A stretch of DNA of 52,998 nucleotides from an uncultured Aquimarina sp. (GTDB lineage Bacteria; Bacteroidota; Bacteroidia; Flavobacteriales; Flavobacteriaceae), in assembly GCA_947495425.1 (NCBI GenBank), contig CANLYR010000028.1:1-52998 (forward strand). Reading direction: 5' to 3'. Shown here piece by piece: positions 9,170 through 19,207 of this stretch. The first letter of the stretch is position 1, and each line of letters opens with the position of its first letter. Position numbers and translations under genes: made by a program. The notes under the pieces are model-generated. The model was not told the DNA's origin. It saw only the letters and a list, made by a program, of their open reading frames with translations, and ran no database searches.

Positions 9170-10594
9170 TTGAAAAACGAAATTAATGATTGGTTCATTT
9201 CTCCTAACGGAGACAATAAGGAATATATTTCAAACTTTTTTTCAAAAATTTTGGAGCAATTAATTGCCACTGCAAGTAATGCTGCAAAAAGCGAACCTGT
9301 ACCCAAAGCTATAGAAGATTTTTCCTTTGTAGATGAATTAGATTACCCTCATGATATCGATCAAATCATGCAGAAGCTTTCTGTTGTTTATAAGAATAGT
9401 ATGAATGCCTCTACATCTGGTTATATAGGACAAATGGATTCGATACCCAATATTGGAGCAATATTAGGTGATCTAGTAACTGCAAGTATAAACAACAATA
9501 TGCTTGCTAATGAAATGAGTCCATTTTTGACTCAGTTAGAAGAACGAATGATTCAGGTTTTTTATACATGGTTTGGGTTTGATGAACAATCTGGAGGGGT
9601 AATGACCAGTGGTGGCACCCTGGCAAATATTCAAGCGTTGACCGTAGCAAGAAATAAAAAATTAAACATCAAAAATGGTAATCTATTTGCGTTACAAAAG
9701 CAACCTGTGATTTTTGCTTCAGAACATGCACATTCTTCGATTACAAAAGCAGGAATGCTACTCGGTATTGGTATTGATAATGTGATTAAAATCAAATCTA
9801 TCGATGGAGGAATATTATCTACTAGTGATTTGAAACACAAGATTAAACAATCATTAGATAATAATAAACTACCTTTTGCAGTAGTTTCAACGTATGGAAC
9901 TACAAATTCTGGTTCAATAGATCCTGTGGATGAAATCCAATTAATTTGCCAAGAATTTGACCTATGGCATCACATTGATGCTATTTATGGGGGTGCGATG
10001 ATCTTATCAAAAAACCAAAAACACCTATATCCCTCATTTGAAAAAGCAGATTCTTTATGCTTTAATCCTCAGAAGTGGATGTTTGTTTCTAAAACCTGTT
10101 CATTATTGATTTTTAGGGATTATAAAGAATTTAAGAATAATTTTCAAATTGAAGCTCCTTATGTCAGTAATGCAAATCATAGGACAAATCTTGGAGAACT
10201 TGGTATTCAGGGGAGTCGACATGCTTCTGTTCTAAAATTATGGTTATCTTTATATCTAATTGGGAAAGATTCTTATGGTGATATTATCGATCTTAATATG
10301 AGCATTGCTCAATCTTTTGCCACATTTGTTCTAGAACATAAACATTTAGAATTATATACGCAACCAGAATTAAATATTATACTGTTTAGACCAATTAAAA
10401 CGACAAGGCAAAGCAAAGAAGAGCATGAAAAAATAACTGCAGATTTTCAGGACTATCTTCATAAGGAGAATATGTATTTCAGTTTAATTCCTTGGGAGGG
10501 TGAAACCTGGCTCAAATGTGTTTTTCTAAATCCATATTTTAATACAAAAGAATTAGAAAGGTTACAGTCATTGATTAGAAGGTATTTTGGTTAG
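9170..10594 (+). CDS. PLP-dependent group II decarboxylase (aromatic amino acid/2,4-diaminobutyrate decarboxylase-like)
   Basis: This cytoplasmic enzyme belongs to the group II PLP decarboxylases. I see the family landmarks GGVMTSGGTLANIQAL (phosphate cup, around 142), SEHAHSSITKAGMLLGIG (around 184), the DAIYGGAMIL segment (Asp contacting the PLP nitrogen) and the Schiff-base lysine in FNPQKWMFVSKTCS at K302. The 474-residue length is typical. Translation must start at the TTG at 9170, because the sequence is conserved-looking from KNEINDWF onward and there is no nearby ATG. It ends the MocR-linked plus-strand run. The substrate (Glu, DABA, Asp or an aromatic amino acid) cannot be decided by eye. 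Confidence 0.9.
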   Translation: MKNEINDWFISPNGDNKEYISNFFSKILEQLIATASNAAKSEPVPKAIEDFSFVDELDYPHDIDQIMQKLSVVYKNSMNASTSGYIGQMDSIPNIGAILGDLVTASINNNMLANEMSPFLTQLEERMIQVFYTWFGFDEQSGGVMTSGGTLANIQALTVARNKKLNIKNGNLFALQKQPVIFASEHAHSSITKAGMLLGIGIDNVIKIKSIDGGILSTSDLKHKIKQSLDNNKLPFAVVSTYGTTNSGSIDPVDEIQLICQEFDLWHHIDAIYGGAMILSKNQKHLYPSFEKADSLCFNPQKWMFVSKTCSLLIFRDYKEFKNNFQIEAPYVSNANHRTNLGELGIQGSRHASVLKLWLSLYLIGKDSYGDIIDLNMSIAQSFATFVLEHKHLELYTQPELNIILFRPIKTTRQSKEEHEKITADFQDYLHKENMYFSLIPWEGETWLKCVFLNPYFNTKELERLQSLIRRYFG

Positions 10595-10615
10595 GGTATT
10601 CAAAAAAAACGATTA

Positions 10616-10993
10616 CTATTTACTTAGACTACTAACCGTATTAATTTTTGCAATAGAATCACAATTTTCAATATGCAGTGCTATTGTTTTTTCTTTGACT
10701 AATCCTTTTATAAAATAGGTTTTGCAAGAATCTAGTTTTGTATTGCTTTTTGAAAAATTTACACTTCCATCTACTAACATAGCGGATATATCAGCAGTAT
10801 CAATTTGATAAACCTGCATATTGGCTAATGCTTCTTTCGAGAAGATTCTTTCTTTGATTCTAATATTTTTTAACACACGAGCAGAAGGACTATAGTCACA
10901 TGAAGTTTTTTTACCGCCAAGGAAAAAAAATAAAAGAATTAGTCCTATTGCAAATCCACCTAAGTAATAAAACAACCGTTGTGCAAGTCTCAT
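10616..10993 (-). CDS. Small membrane-anchored protein, DUF4258-like
   Basis: The 125-residue product has an N-terminal hydrophobic helix (LFYYLGGFAIGLILLFFFLGG, about residues 7-27) directly followed by KKTSCDYSPSARVLKNIRIKE. The remaining domain ends in a Ser-rich tail. The pattern resembles the DUF4258-annotated proteins found beside alanine dehydrogenase genes in Flavobacteriaceae, which matches its position downstream of ald here. The soluble part probably faces the periplasm. The function is unknown. Confidence 0.75.
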   Translation of the reverse strand: MRLAQRLFYYLGGFAIGLILLFFFLGGKKTSCDYSPSARVLKNIRIKERIFSKEALANMQVYQIDTADISAMLVDGSVNFSKSNTKLDSCKTYFIKGLVKEKTIALHIENCDSIAKINTVSSLSK

Positions 10994-11188
10994 AAATTGG
11001 ATAAAAAATTATGAGGTCAAAAGTAAGTATTTTTTATATTTTCTGAGTTTAAAAGTTCAAGAGTTAAAAAGTTTTAAATAAAAAACTGAATTAAACTGGT
11101 ATAATAATGGTTTTGGTTTCTAATTTTCTTCTGCAAGCATCTACATCAGAAAAATAGCTCATGAAATTAAGATACTTTACGACTTCAA

Positions 11189-12394
11189 TTATAACATCAA
11201 TAAATTAATATCTCTGTAAGAAAGATCGAACCAATCTGCAATGGGTTTGCTAGTTAAGATTCCGTGATAGAAGTACAGGCCATTTTTTAATCCTCGATCA
11301 AAACGTACTGCATTTTCTATACCGCCTTCTTCTCCGATTTGTAAGATATATGGAGTAAAAATATTACTTATTGATAAAGAAGATGTTCTGGCGTATCTGG
11401 ATGGGATATTAGGAACGCAATAATGTACTACATCATGTCTCTCAAATGTAGGGTGATCATGTGTAGTAACTTCACTGGTTTCAAAACAGCCCCCCATATC
11501 AATACTAACATCAATAATAACGGCACCGGTTTTCATACGTTCTACCATCGCCTCGGTAACAATAATCGGTGCACGATTTTTACCTCTAACTGCGCCAATC
11601 ACAACATCACATCGTCGTAATGCTTTGAGCAGATTTTTTGGTTGAATTGTAGAGGTGAATAGTGGTCTGCCTACATTAGCTTGTAAACACCTAAGCTTGG
11701 TAATCGAATTATCAAATATTTTAACGTTAGCTCCTAATCCAATAGCAGACCGAGCAGCAAATTCACCAACCGTACCGGCACCAAGTATCACTACCTCTAC
11801 AGGAGGAACACCACTTATATTTCCCATCATTAATCCAGACCCTTTAGAAGTTGTGGCACTACTCATTAGTTCTGAAGCAATAAGGACTGCAGCTGTCCCC
11901 GCGATTTCACTTAACGCTCGTACAGCAGGATAGGCACCATCAGCATCACGAATAAATTCAAATCCTAATGCGGTGATTCGTTTTTGGGCAAGTGCCTGAA
12001 AATATTCTTTGGATTGTGTTTTGAGTTGTAACGCAGAAATGAGTACGGTTTGTGGGTTTATGTGCTCCAACTCTTCTAAGGATGGTGGTTCTACTTTAAG
12101 AATTATAGGGCATCCAAAAACTTTTGATTTATCGTTGGTTATCTCTGCACCAGCTTCACTATAATCACGATCAGTAAAACGAGCCCCAATACCAGCGTTG
12201 GTTTCTAGTAATACTCTATGCCCATGTGCGGTTAGGGCTGCAACAGCATCTGGAGTAAGACACACTCGTTTTTCTTGGTAACTGGTTTCTTTGGGTATGC
12301 CGATAAAGAGTTTTCCTTTTTTTCGTGCTACTTCGATCATTTCTTCTTGTGGTAGTAGCTGCTCTTTGGTAAAAGGAGATTTAGATTTACTCAT
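11189..12394 (-). CDS. ald: Alanine dehydrogenase
   Basis: The enzyme reversibly deaminates L-alanine to pyruvate with NAD+. The N-terminal substrate domain has FIGIPKETSYQEKRVCLTPDAV, with the arginine and lysine that contact substrate in this family. The Rossmann domain shows VEVVILGAGTVGEFAARSAIGLGANVKIFDNS (about residues 199-230), and GAVIIDVSIDMGGCFETSE follows. At 401 residues it is somewhat longer than the classic 370-residue enzyme because of an N-terminal extension (MSKSKSPFTKEQLLPQEEMIEVARKK region). This extended form is usual in Bacteroidota, where it is annotated as alanine dehydrogenase. Minus strand, between the DUF4258-like gene and tsaE. Confidence 0.92.
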   Translation of the reverse strand: MSKSKSPFTKEQLLPQEEMIEVARKKGKLFIGIPKETSYQEKRVCLTPDAVAALTAHGHRVLLETNAGIGARFTDRDYSEAGAEITNDKSKVFGCPIILKVEPPSLEELEHINPQTVLISALQLKTQSKEYFQALAQKRITALGFEFIRDADGAYPAVRALSEIAGTAAVLIASELMSSATTSKGSGLMMGNISGVPPVEVVILGAGTVGEFAARSAIGLGANVKIFDNSITKLRCLQANVGRPLFTSTIQPKNLLKALRRCDVVIGAVRGKNRAPIIVTEAMVERMKTGAVIIDVSIDMGGCFETSEVTTHDHPTFERHDVVHYCVPNIPSRYARTSSLSISNIFTPYILQIGEEGGIENAVRFDRGLKNGLYFYHGILTSKPIADWFDLSYRDINLLML

Positions 12395-12479
12395 TGGTAT
12401 GAAATTGTGTATCTCAAATTACGAATAAAAAAGCCAAGAATGCAAATATGAATTGGATTATAAAAAAAATCTTCTGGGA

Positions 12480-12890
12480 TTATGTTTTTTGAAATGTAAG
12501 TTCTCTTTTTCCACCTTCTTTCAAACTTATTTTTATGTGTGTTACTCGTTTTGGCAGTAAATTAGATACTTTTTCTGGCCATTCTATAAAAATCCATGCT
12601 CCTGAATCTAGATATTCATCAAATCCTATCTGATACGCTTCTTCTTCATCGTTTATTCTATAAAAATCAAAATGATAGATGAACACATCGTCATTTTTAT
12701 ATTCATTAACCAAAGCATAGGTAGGACTTGATATTACATCAATAATACCAAGTTGTTTACAAATTTCTTTAATTAGGGTAGTTTTACCAACCCCCATGGC
12801 TGCATCAAACAATAAAATTTTATTGTTTACTTTTTTGAGTATTTGTACGGCAACATCCTGAAGATCCTCTAAGGCATATTCTATAGTCAT
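12480..12890 (-). CDS. tsaE: tRNA threonylcarbamoyladenosine biosynthesis ATPase TsaE
   Basis: TsaE is the P-loop ATPase that works with TsaB and TsaD in making the t6A37 base of ANN-decoding tRNAs. The Walker A loop AAMGVGKTTLIKE is at 30-42 (K36), the conserved SSPTYALVNEY follows, then YHFDFYRI and WIFIEWPEK. The length (136 residues) and motif order are typical. It lies 20 bases downstream of porX on the same strand and is probably co-transcribed with it. Confidence 0.94.
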   Translation of the reverse strand: MTIEYALEDLQDVAVQILKKVNNKILLFDAAMGVGKTTLIKEICKQLGIIDVISSPTYALVNEYKNDDVFIYHFDFYRINDEEEAYQIGFDEYLDSGAWIFIEWPEKVSNLLPKRVTHIKISLKEGGKRELTFQKT

Positions 12891-12910
12891 TATTTAAATA
12901 TAAATCTGTA

Positions 12911-14461
12911 TTATCTAGGGTTTAAAACAACAAAAGGTATGATTACCTCTTCCAAAGAAACCCCACCATGCTGATACGTATTTCTATAATAGCTTACATA
13001 ATGATTGTAGTTGTTAGGGTAAGCAAAAAAATAGTCTCCTTTTGCAAAAATAAAAGAGCTACTCATATTTATCGAAGGCAAATACACTGCTTGTGGTTTT
13101 GTAGCTTCTAGAACCTCTCTTTTTTCGTAGGTAAGACTTTTTCCTGTTTTATAACGTAGATTAAGACTTGTGTTTTTATCTCCAATTACTTTAGAAGGAT
13201 TTTTTACATTTATAGTACCATGATCCGTTGTAATTAATAGTTTGAATCCTAATTGTTGTGCTTGCTGAATCATATCTAGTAATGGAGAGTTTTTAAACCA
13301 ACTTTGCGTTAATGATCTATAAGATTTATCATTTGAAGCTAATTCTTTGATAACTTCCATTTCAGTTTTGCTATGTGAGAGCATATCCACAAAGTTATAT
13401 ACTACTACGGTAAGGTCATTGTCTTTTAATCCCTTGAAATTTGTAGCCAAAGTTTTACCAGACCGCTCATTTGTAATTTTGTAATACTCATGTTTGATAT
13501 TGAGTCCCAATCTTTTGAGTTGAGCGGTTAAGAAATCATTTTCGTACATGTTTTTACCGCCTTCATCGGTATCATCAAGCCATAAATCGGGATGTTTTTT
13601 CTTCATTTCTGAAGGCATTAAACCAGAGAAAATAGCATTTCTTGCATATTGAGTTGCTGTAGGTAGAATACTGTAGTATGTACTTTCTTCTTCTTTTTTG
13701 TAATAATTATTCACGATAGGCTCAAAAGATTTCCATTGGTCATACCGCAGATTATCAATTACGACAAGAAGCGTAGGTTGATCTTTGCTAATTTCAGGAA
13801 CTACTTTTTCTTTAAACAATGTATGAGACATAATGGGAGCGTCACCATTACCATCAAACCAATTAGGGTAATTTTTGTCTATAAACTTACAAAATTGCGA
13901 ATTCGCTTCAACTTTTTGAGATTCTAGGATCTCAAACATTCCGGTGTCTTCGATATCTTCTAGTTGAATCTCCCAATATATTAATCGCTGATACAACTCT
14001 GCCCATTCTTCAAAAGAATTTACCATAGCCATATCCATAGCTATTTTTCTAAATTCTTGTTGATAATTAGAGGTTGTTTTTTCCGAAACTAATCTGGAAT
14101 TATCCAGATTTTTCTTCAAGCTTAGGAGTATTTGATTTGGATTTACCGGTTTAATTAGATAATCGGCGATTTTGCTTCCTATGGCTTCTTCCATTATGTA
14201 TTCTTCTTCACTCTTGGTAATCATCACTACCGGAAGACTGTCTTTTTTCTCCTTAATTTCAGATAACGTCTCAATTCCCGAAAGACCGGGCATATTTTCA
14301 TCTAAAAAAACGATATCAAAATTATTATCATCTAATACCTCCAAGGCTTCAGTACCACTTTGGCATTTGGTTACATCGTAGTTTTTCTTTTCAAGAAATA
14401 GTATGTGTGGTTTAAGTAAATCGATTTCATCATCAACCCAAAGTATCTTTATTTTACTCAT
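12911..14461 (-). CDS. porX: PorX, response regulator of type IX secretion with PglZ domain
   Basis: PorX regulates the T9SS and works with the histidine kinase PorY and sigma factor SigP in the systems where it has been studied. Residues 1-120 form a receiver domain with the acidic pair WVDDE at 9-13 and the phospho-acceptor D54 in VFLDENMPG. The long C-terminal part is a PglZ/alkaline-phosphatase-like domain with LLVVIDNLRYDQW, TVVVYNFVDMLSH and LLITTDHGTINVK as metal-binding elements. There is no DNA-binding domain. The start is the ATG at 14461; a TTG lies one codon upstream. Its presence fits the T9SS-sorted protease at 0.6-2.2 kb. Confidence 0.95.
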   Translation of the reverse strand: MSKIKILWVDDEIDLLKPHILFLEKKNYDVTKCQSGTEALEVLDDNNFDIVFLDENMPGLSGIETLSEIKEKKDSLPVVMITKSEEEYIMEEAIGSKIADYLIKPVNPNQILLSLKKNLDNSRLVSEKTTSNYQQEFRKIAMDMAMVNSFEEWAELYQRLIYWEIQLEDIEDTGMFEILESQKVEANSQFCKFIDKNYPNWFDGNGDAPIMSHTLFKEKVVPEISKDQPTLLVVIDNLRYDQWKSFEPIVNNYYKKEEESTYYSILPTATQYARNAIFSGLMPSEMKKKHPDLWLDDTDEGGKNMYENDFLTAQLKRLGLNIKHEYYKITNERSGKTLATNFKGLKDNDLTVVVYNFVDMLSHSKTEMEVIKELASNDKSYRSLTQSWFKNSPLLDMIQQAQQLGFKLLITTDHGTINVKNPSKVIGDKNTSLNLRYKTGKSLTYEKREVLEATKPQAVYLPSINMSSSFIFAKGDYFFAYPNNYNHYVSYYRNTYQHGGVSLEEVIIPFVVLNPR

Positions 14462-14573
14462 CAATTTTATTTTTGTTATTTATCTTCTTGTTAAAATAAT
14501 GCATTTCATTTTTTTCGAGACGTAACTACAGACTAAATTCATTTTGAAATGTTTCATATGAATCGCATATACG

Positions 14574-14581
14574 TATATTTG
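14574..14581 (+). promoter_or_regulatory. Candidate -7 box before the HD phosphohydrolase-lpx operon
   Basis: TATATTTG matches TAnnTTTG and lies 22 bases before the TTG start at 14604, in the divergent region shared with porX. A TTTC at 14552-14555 is the best -33 partner. Confidence 0.45.
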
Positions 14582-14603
14582 TCTTTGTAAAAGTAAAATA
14601 AAC

Positions 14604-15833
14604 TTGAAAAAAAGAAATAAACTTAAAATATTAAACGACCCAATTTACGGTTTTATTACGATACCAAGTGAACTAATCTTTGATCTTATCGAGCATACTT
14701 ATTTTCAGAGATTACGACGCATCTCACAAATGGGACTTTCATATTTGGTATATCCCGGAGCGCATCATACTCGATTTCATCATGCTCTTGGGTGTATGCA
14801 CCTTATGCAAAAAGCAGTGCGAGCTCTTCGTTTTAAGGAGGTTAGCATTTCTGATGAGGAAGAGGAAGCATTATATATAGCAATTTTACTACATGATATT
14901 GGGCATGGTCCTTTTTCTCATGCTATGGAACATAGCATTGTGAATGAAGTTAATCATGAGTCAATTTCCCTGATGTTTATGCAGGAAATTAATGAAGAAT
15001 TTAACGGTAGTTTAACGCTTGCCATACGAATTTTCAGGGGAGAATACCATCGTAACTTTCTACATCAACTAATCTCTAGTCAACTGGATATGGATAGACT
15101 AGATTACTTAAAACGTGATAGTTTCTATACCGGAGTAGCAGAAGGGAATATTAATAGTGAACGTTTGATCACTATGCTAACCGTTGTAGATGATGAGCTG
15201 GTGATTGAGGAGAAAGGGATTTATTCTGTAGAAAAATTTTTACTTGCCAGGCGACTAATGTATTGGCAGGTATATCTTCATAAAACAAGTATAGTAGCAG
15301 AGCGTTTATTGATTAGAGTTTTAAAAAGAGCAAAAGAACTCGTTGACAAAGGCGAAGAATTACCCGCAAGTAGAGCGCTCAGCTTTTTTCTGGAACATAA
15401 AATAACATCAGAAAATTTTACTTCAGAAGTTCTGGATACATTTTCTAAATTGGATGATTATGATATTGTTTTGGCAATGAAAGAATGGGTGCATACAAAA
15501 GATTTTGTGCTGAGTAAGCTATCTTCTATGATCATAGATAGAGATCTTCTGAAGATAAAGATTAAAAAGAAACCTTTTCAAAAGAATAAAAAAGAGAATC
15601 ATATTCAAAAATTTAAGAATGCCTATAAAATTTCTACCGAAGAAGCTCGTTATTTTGTATTTGAAGGAACAATTTCTAACCAGGCATATCATCTAAATAA
15701 ACAGAACATTAATATATTGTATAAATCCAAAAAAATAGTAGATATTGTTAAAGCTACAGACGAATATAACTTAGAAGCCCTATCTAAACCCGTGACCAAA
15801 TATTTTATGTGCTATCCAAAGCACAAAGATTAA
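14604..15833 (+). CDS. HD-domain phosphohydrolase (dGTPase/SAMHD1-like)
   Basis: The protein carries the metal-binding HD signature in order: FHHALG at 59-64, LLHDIGHGPFSHAMEH with H97-D98, and QLDMDRLDYLKRDSFYTG, which supplies the late Asp of SAMHD1-like dNTP triphosphohydrolases. The family hydrolyses phosphoesters, commonly dGTP or other nucleotides; the actual substrate is not known. The start is a TTG at 14604 (MKKRNKLKILNDPIYGF), which matches the usual N-terminus; no in-frame ATG precedes it. It is followed after 24 bases by lpxD, an arrangement common in Flavobacteriaceae. Confidence 0.9.
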   Translation: MKKRNKLKILNDPIYGFITIPSELIFDLIEHTYFQRLRRISQMGLSYLVYPGAHHTRFHHALGCMHLMQKAVRALRFKEVSISDEEEEALYIAILLHDIGHGPFSHAMEHSIVNEVNHESISLMFMQEINEEFNGSLTLAIRIFRGEYHRNFLHQLISSQLDMDRLDYLKRDSFYTGVAEGNINSERLITMLTVVDDELVIEEKGIYSVEKFLLARRLMYWQVYLHKTSIVAERLLIRVLKRAKELVDKGEELPASRALSFFLEHKITSENFTSEVLDTFSKLDDYDIVLAMKEWVHTKDFVLSKLSSMIIDRDLLKIKIKKKPFQKNKKENHIQKFKNAYKISTEEARYFVFEGTISNQAYHLNKQNINILYKSKKIVDIVKATDEYNLEALSKPVTKYFMCYPKHKD

Positions 15834-15844
15834 CACATTTTTTA

Positions 15845-15852
15845 TACTTTTG
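15845..15852 (+). promoter_or_regulatory. Candidate -7 box immediately before lpxD
   Basis: TACTTTTG fits TAnnTTTG and ends five bases before the lpxD ATG at 15858. If it is used, transcription would begin at or next to the start codon, giving a leaderless or nearly leaderless lpxD message in addition to read-through from the HD gene. Confidence 0.4.
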
Positions 15853-15857
15853 CAGGA

Positions 15858-16886
15858 ATGATTTTTACAGCCACACAAATTGCTGGTATTCTAAACGGTG
15901 AAATCGAAGGAGATGAAACCGTTGAAGTATCCAAATTAGCTAAAATAGAAGAAGGAACCAAAGGGTCATTAACCTTTTTGTCTAATCCTAAGTATACCCA
16001 ATTTATTTATTCTACCGATGCCTCTGTTACTATAGTTGATAAAAAATTTGAAGCCGAATCTAATATAAAAACTACACTGATACGTGTAGATGATCCATAT
16101 AAAGCATTCTCACAATTATTAGAATATTATAATATGGTCAAAATGAATAAATCAGGGATCGAGAGTCCTAGTTTTATTTCAGAAACAGCTTCTTACGGAG
16201 AAAATATCTATTTAGGTGCTTTTTCTTACTTAGGAGAGAATGTTAGTATTGGAGAAAATGCTAAAATTTTTCCTAATGTGTATATAGGTGACAATGTAAC
16301 TCTTGGAGATAATGTTGTCGTTTTTGCTGGGGCCAAAATATATTCAGAAACTATTATAGGCAATAATTGTGTTATTCATAGTGGTGTAATTGTTGGAGCA
16401 GATGGCTTTGGCTTTACACCTAATGACAAAGGCGAATATAGTAAAGTACCACAAACAGGTAATGTTATTATAGAAGATTATGTAGATGTAGGTGCAGGAA
16501 CAACTATAGACAGAGCTACCTTAGGGTCAACCATAATAAGAAGAGGAGTAAAGCTTGATAATCAAATTCAAATTGCTCATAATGTAGAAATAGGAGACCA
16601 TACAGCTATTGCAGCCCAAACAGGAATTGCTGGTTCTACCAAAATTGGAAAGTATTGCCTAATAGGAGGCCAGGTTGGTATTGCAGGACACCTTACCATA
16701 GGAGATAAGGTTAGGATTCAGGCACAGTCTGGTATCGGAAGAAATATTAGAGATGGAGAAGCCATACAGGGCTCACCAGCCTTAGGATACTCTGACTTTA
16801 ATAAATCCTATGTGCATTTCAAAAATCTTCCTAAAATCGTTGATAGAATATATAAACTAGAGAAAAAGAAAAGTAACAATGAGTGA
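15858..16886 (+). CDS. lpxD: UDP-3-O-(3-hydroxyacyl)glucosamine N-acyltransferase
   Basis: LpxD transfers the second hydroxyacyl chain from ACP to the glucosamine 2-amino group in lipid A synthesis. Residues 1-100 form the uridine-binding domain ([20 protein letters not shown]). From about 110 the left-handed beta-helix hexapeptide repeats run through the rest (for example [19 protein letters not shown]), with the catalytic His in [16 protein letters not shown]-terminal basic helix closes the protein. The 342-residue length is standard. It overlaps the start of lpxC/fabZ by 8 bases, so the two are translationally coupled. Confidence 0.95.
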   Translation: MIFTATQIAGILNGEIEGDETVEVSKLAKIEEGTKGSLTFLSNPKYTQFIYSTDASVTIVDKKFEAESNIKTTLIRVDDPYKAFSQLLEYYNMVKMNKSGIESPSFISETASYGENIYLGAFSYLGENVSIGENAKIFPNVYIGDNVTLGDNVVVFAGAKIYSETIIGNNCVIHSGVIVGADGFGFTPNDKGEYSKVPQTGNVIIEDYVDVGAGTTIDRATLGSTIIRRGVKLDNQIQIAHNVEIGDHTAIAAQTGIAGSTKIGKYCLIGGQVGIAGHLTIGDKVRIQAQSGIGRNIRDGEAIQGSPALGYSDFNKSYVHFKNLPKIVDRIYKLEKKKSNNE

Positions 16887-18282
16887 TGTTGTTGTGAGTA
16901 ATCAAAGAACGATAAAAAAAGAGGTAACACTTACTGGTGTGGGACTACATACCGGACAAGAAGTAAAACTAACCTTTAAACCAGCTCCTGAAAATCATGG
17001 ATATGCATTTTGTAGGGTAGATCTAGAAGGCAACCCGATTATCGAAGCCGATGCCAATTATGTGGTCAATACACAAAGAGGTACTAATCTCGAAAAAAAT
17101 GGAGTAAGTATCCAAACTTCAGAGCATGTATTAGCTGCATGCGTAGGGTTAGAAATTGATAACCTTTTAATAGAGTTAGATGCTCCAGAGCCACCTATAA
17201 TGGATGGATCTAGTAAGTATTTTATCGAAGCCTTAGAAGAAGCAGGTATTTTAGAACAAGAAGTACCGAGAGAAGAATATATTGTAAAAGATGTAATTTC
17301 TTATACCGATGAAGAATCGGGTAGCGAGATTATCGTTATGCCTTCTGATGAGTATCAGGTAACTACTATGGTGGATTTTGGTACCAAAGTATTAGGTACC
17401 CAAAATGCTTCTTTAAAACATCTTTCAGATTTTAAAAATGAAATAGCAGATGCTAGAACTTTTAGTTTTCTGCACGAACTAGAGATGTTATTAGAGCATG
17501 GTTTGATTAAAGGTGGTGATCTAAACAATGCCATTGTATATGTCGATAAGGAACTGAGTTCTGACACCATGGAAAAGCTAAAAGTCGCTTTTGGTAAAGA
17601 TTCTATAGCTATTAAACCCAACGGTATTCTGGATAATCTAACATTGCATTACCCCAACGAAGCTGCACGTCACAAATTACTGGATGTAATTGGAGATTTA
17701 GCACTCACAGGAACCAGAATTAGAGGAAAAATAATAGCTAACAAACCTGGCCATTTTGTAAATACTCAGTTTGCTAAGAAGCTTTCGAAAATCATCAAGA
17801 TAGAAAAGCGAAATAAAGTTCCACAATTTGACCTGACCAAAGAACCCTTAATGAATATTAATAAAATCATGGAGATGTTACCACACAGGTCTCCATTTTT
17901 ATTAATAGACAGGATTTTAGAAATGTCTGATAACCATGTAGTAGGATTGAAGAATGTTACTATGAATGAACCTTTTTTTGTAGGTCATTTTCCAGGTGCT
18001 CCTGTTATGCCAGGAGTGCTACAGGTTGAAGCTATGGCACAGACTGGAGGAATTTTAGCATTGAGTACTGTACCTGATCCAGAAAATTACCTTACCTATT
18101 TCATGAAAATTGATAAAGTGAAATTTAAACAACAAGTATTGCCTGGCGATACGTTGATATTTAAATTAGAACTTATTACACCTATACGAAGAGGTATTTG
18201 TCATATGCAAGGTTTTGCTTATGCTAATGGTAAATTAGTTACAGAAGCTGAGCTTATGGCGCAAATTGTAAAATCAAAATAA
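16879..18282 (+). CDS. lpxC/fabZ: Bifunctional UDP-3-O-acyl-GlcNAc deacetylase / 3-hydroxyacyl-ACP dehydratase
   Basis: The first about 305 residues are LpxC, the zinc deacetylase that commits UDP-acyl-GlcNAc to lipid [11 protein letters not shown] at the N-terminus, the zinc His in TSEHVLAA (H83), [13 protein letters not shown], and the [12 protein letters not shown] element with the remaining ligands. From about 315 it is FabZ, the hot-dog dehydratase of fatty acid elongation: [14 protein letters not shown], then [20 protein letters not shown] with the catalytic His and Glu. This fusion is characteristic of Bacteroidota. It sits between lpxD and lpxA, so one operon sets both the hydroxyacyl-ACP pool and its use. 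Confidence 0.96.
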   Translation: MSDVVVSNQRTIKKEVTLTGVGLHTGQEVKLTFKPAPENHGYAFCRVDLEGNPIIEADANYVVNTQRGTNLEKNGVSIQTSEHVLAACVGLEIDNLLIELDAPEPPIMDGSSKYFIEALEEAGILEQEVPREEYIVKDVISYTDEESGSEIIVMPSDEYQVTTMVDFGTKVLGTQNASLKHLSDFKNEIADARTFSFLHELEMLLEHGLIKGGDLNNAIVYVDKELSSDTMEKLKVAFGKDSIAIKPNGILDNLTLHYPNEAARHKLLDVIGDLALTGTRIRGKIIANKPGHFVNTQFAKKLSKIIKIEKRNKVPQFDLTKEPLMNINKIMEMLPHRSPFLLIDRILEMSDNHVVGLKNVTMNEPFFVGHFPGAPVMPGVLQVEAMAQTGGILALSTVPDPENYLTYFMKIDKVKFKQQVLPGDTLIFKLELITPIRRGICHMQGFAYANGKLVTEAELMAQIVKSK

Positions 18283-18384
18283 TTAATTATAAGTTGATCA
18301 AATGAATACATAGAAAGCTTTCGTGTATACAAAAGACTTCTAACAATATTCATTAGAAAACTTTAACACAATAAAAATCAACTG

Positions 18385-19167
18385 ATGAATCAACCTTTAG
18401 CTTATGTTCATCCGGGAGCAAAAATTGCAAAAAATGTTGTAATCGAGCCTTTCACTACGATTCATAATAATGTAGTTATAGGTGAAGGAACCTGGATAGG
18501 TTCTAATGTTACTATAATGGAAGGTGCTCGTATTGGAAAAAACTGTAGTATTTTTCCCGGAGCTGTAATTTCTGCGACTCCTCAAGATAAAAAGTTTAAT
18601 GATGAAGATACAGTAACTGAGATCGGTGATAATACTACTATTCGTGAATGTGTTACCATTAATAGAGGTACTACAGATAGAATGAAAACCAAAATAGGAA
18701 AGAATTGTTGGATAATGGCATATTGTCACATCGCCCATGATTGTATTGTTGGAGACAATTGTATCTTTTCTAATAATAGTACATTAGCAGGTCACATTAA
18801 CGTTGGTAATTACGTCGTATTAGCTGGTATGGCAGCAGTACAACAGTTTTGTAGTATAGGAAATCATGCTTTTGTAACTGGAGGTTCACTAGTACGTAAA
18901 GATGTACCACCCTTTGTTAAAGCTGCAAGAGAACCCTTATCTTACGTAGGAATAAATTCTATTGGATTACGTAGAAGAGGATTTACAACTGAAAAAATAA
19001 GAGAAATTCAAAATATATACCGTATTCTATATCAGCAAAATTATAATAATTCTCAAGCAGTAGATATTATTGAAGCAGAAATGGAAGCAACTCCCGAGCG
19101 TGATGAAGTTCTGGAATTTATAAAGAATTCGCAGCGAGGTATCATGAAGGGGTACTTTTCTAACTAA
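18385..19167 (+). CDS. lpxA: UDP-N-acetylglucosamine acyltransferase
   Basis: LpxA adds the first hydroxyacyl chain to UDP-GlcNAc and starts lipid A synthesis. The product opens with YVHPGAKIAKNVVIEPFTTI and continues through left-handed beta-helix hexapeptides. The catalytic His lies in WIMAYCHIAHDCIVGD, and FVTGGSLVRKDVPPFVKAAREP precedes the C-terminal helical domain (GLRRRGFTTEKIREIQNIYR). At 260 residues it has normal length. It follows lpxC/fabZ by about 100 bases and precedes efp. Confidence 0.96.
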   Translation: MNQPLAYVHPGAKIAKNVVIEPFTTIHNNVVIGEGTWIGSNVTIMEGARIGKNCSIFPGAVISATPQDKKFNDEDTVTEIGDNTTIRECVTINRGTTDRMKTKIGKNCWIMAYCHIAHDCIVGDNCIFSNNSTLAGHINVGNYVVLAGMAAVQQFCSIGNHAFVTGGSLVRKDVPPFVKAAREPLSYVGINSIGLRRRGFTTEKIREIQNIYRILYQQNYNNSQAVDIIEAEMEATPERDEVLEFIKNSQRGIMKGYFSN

Positions 19168-19207
19168 GATTTGGTTAGACAATAACATAGTAAATACATA
19201 AAAAATA

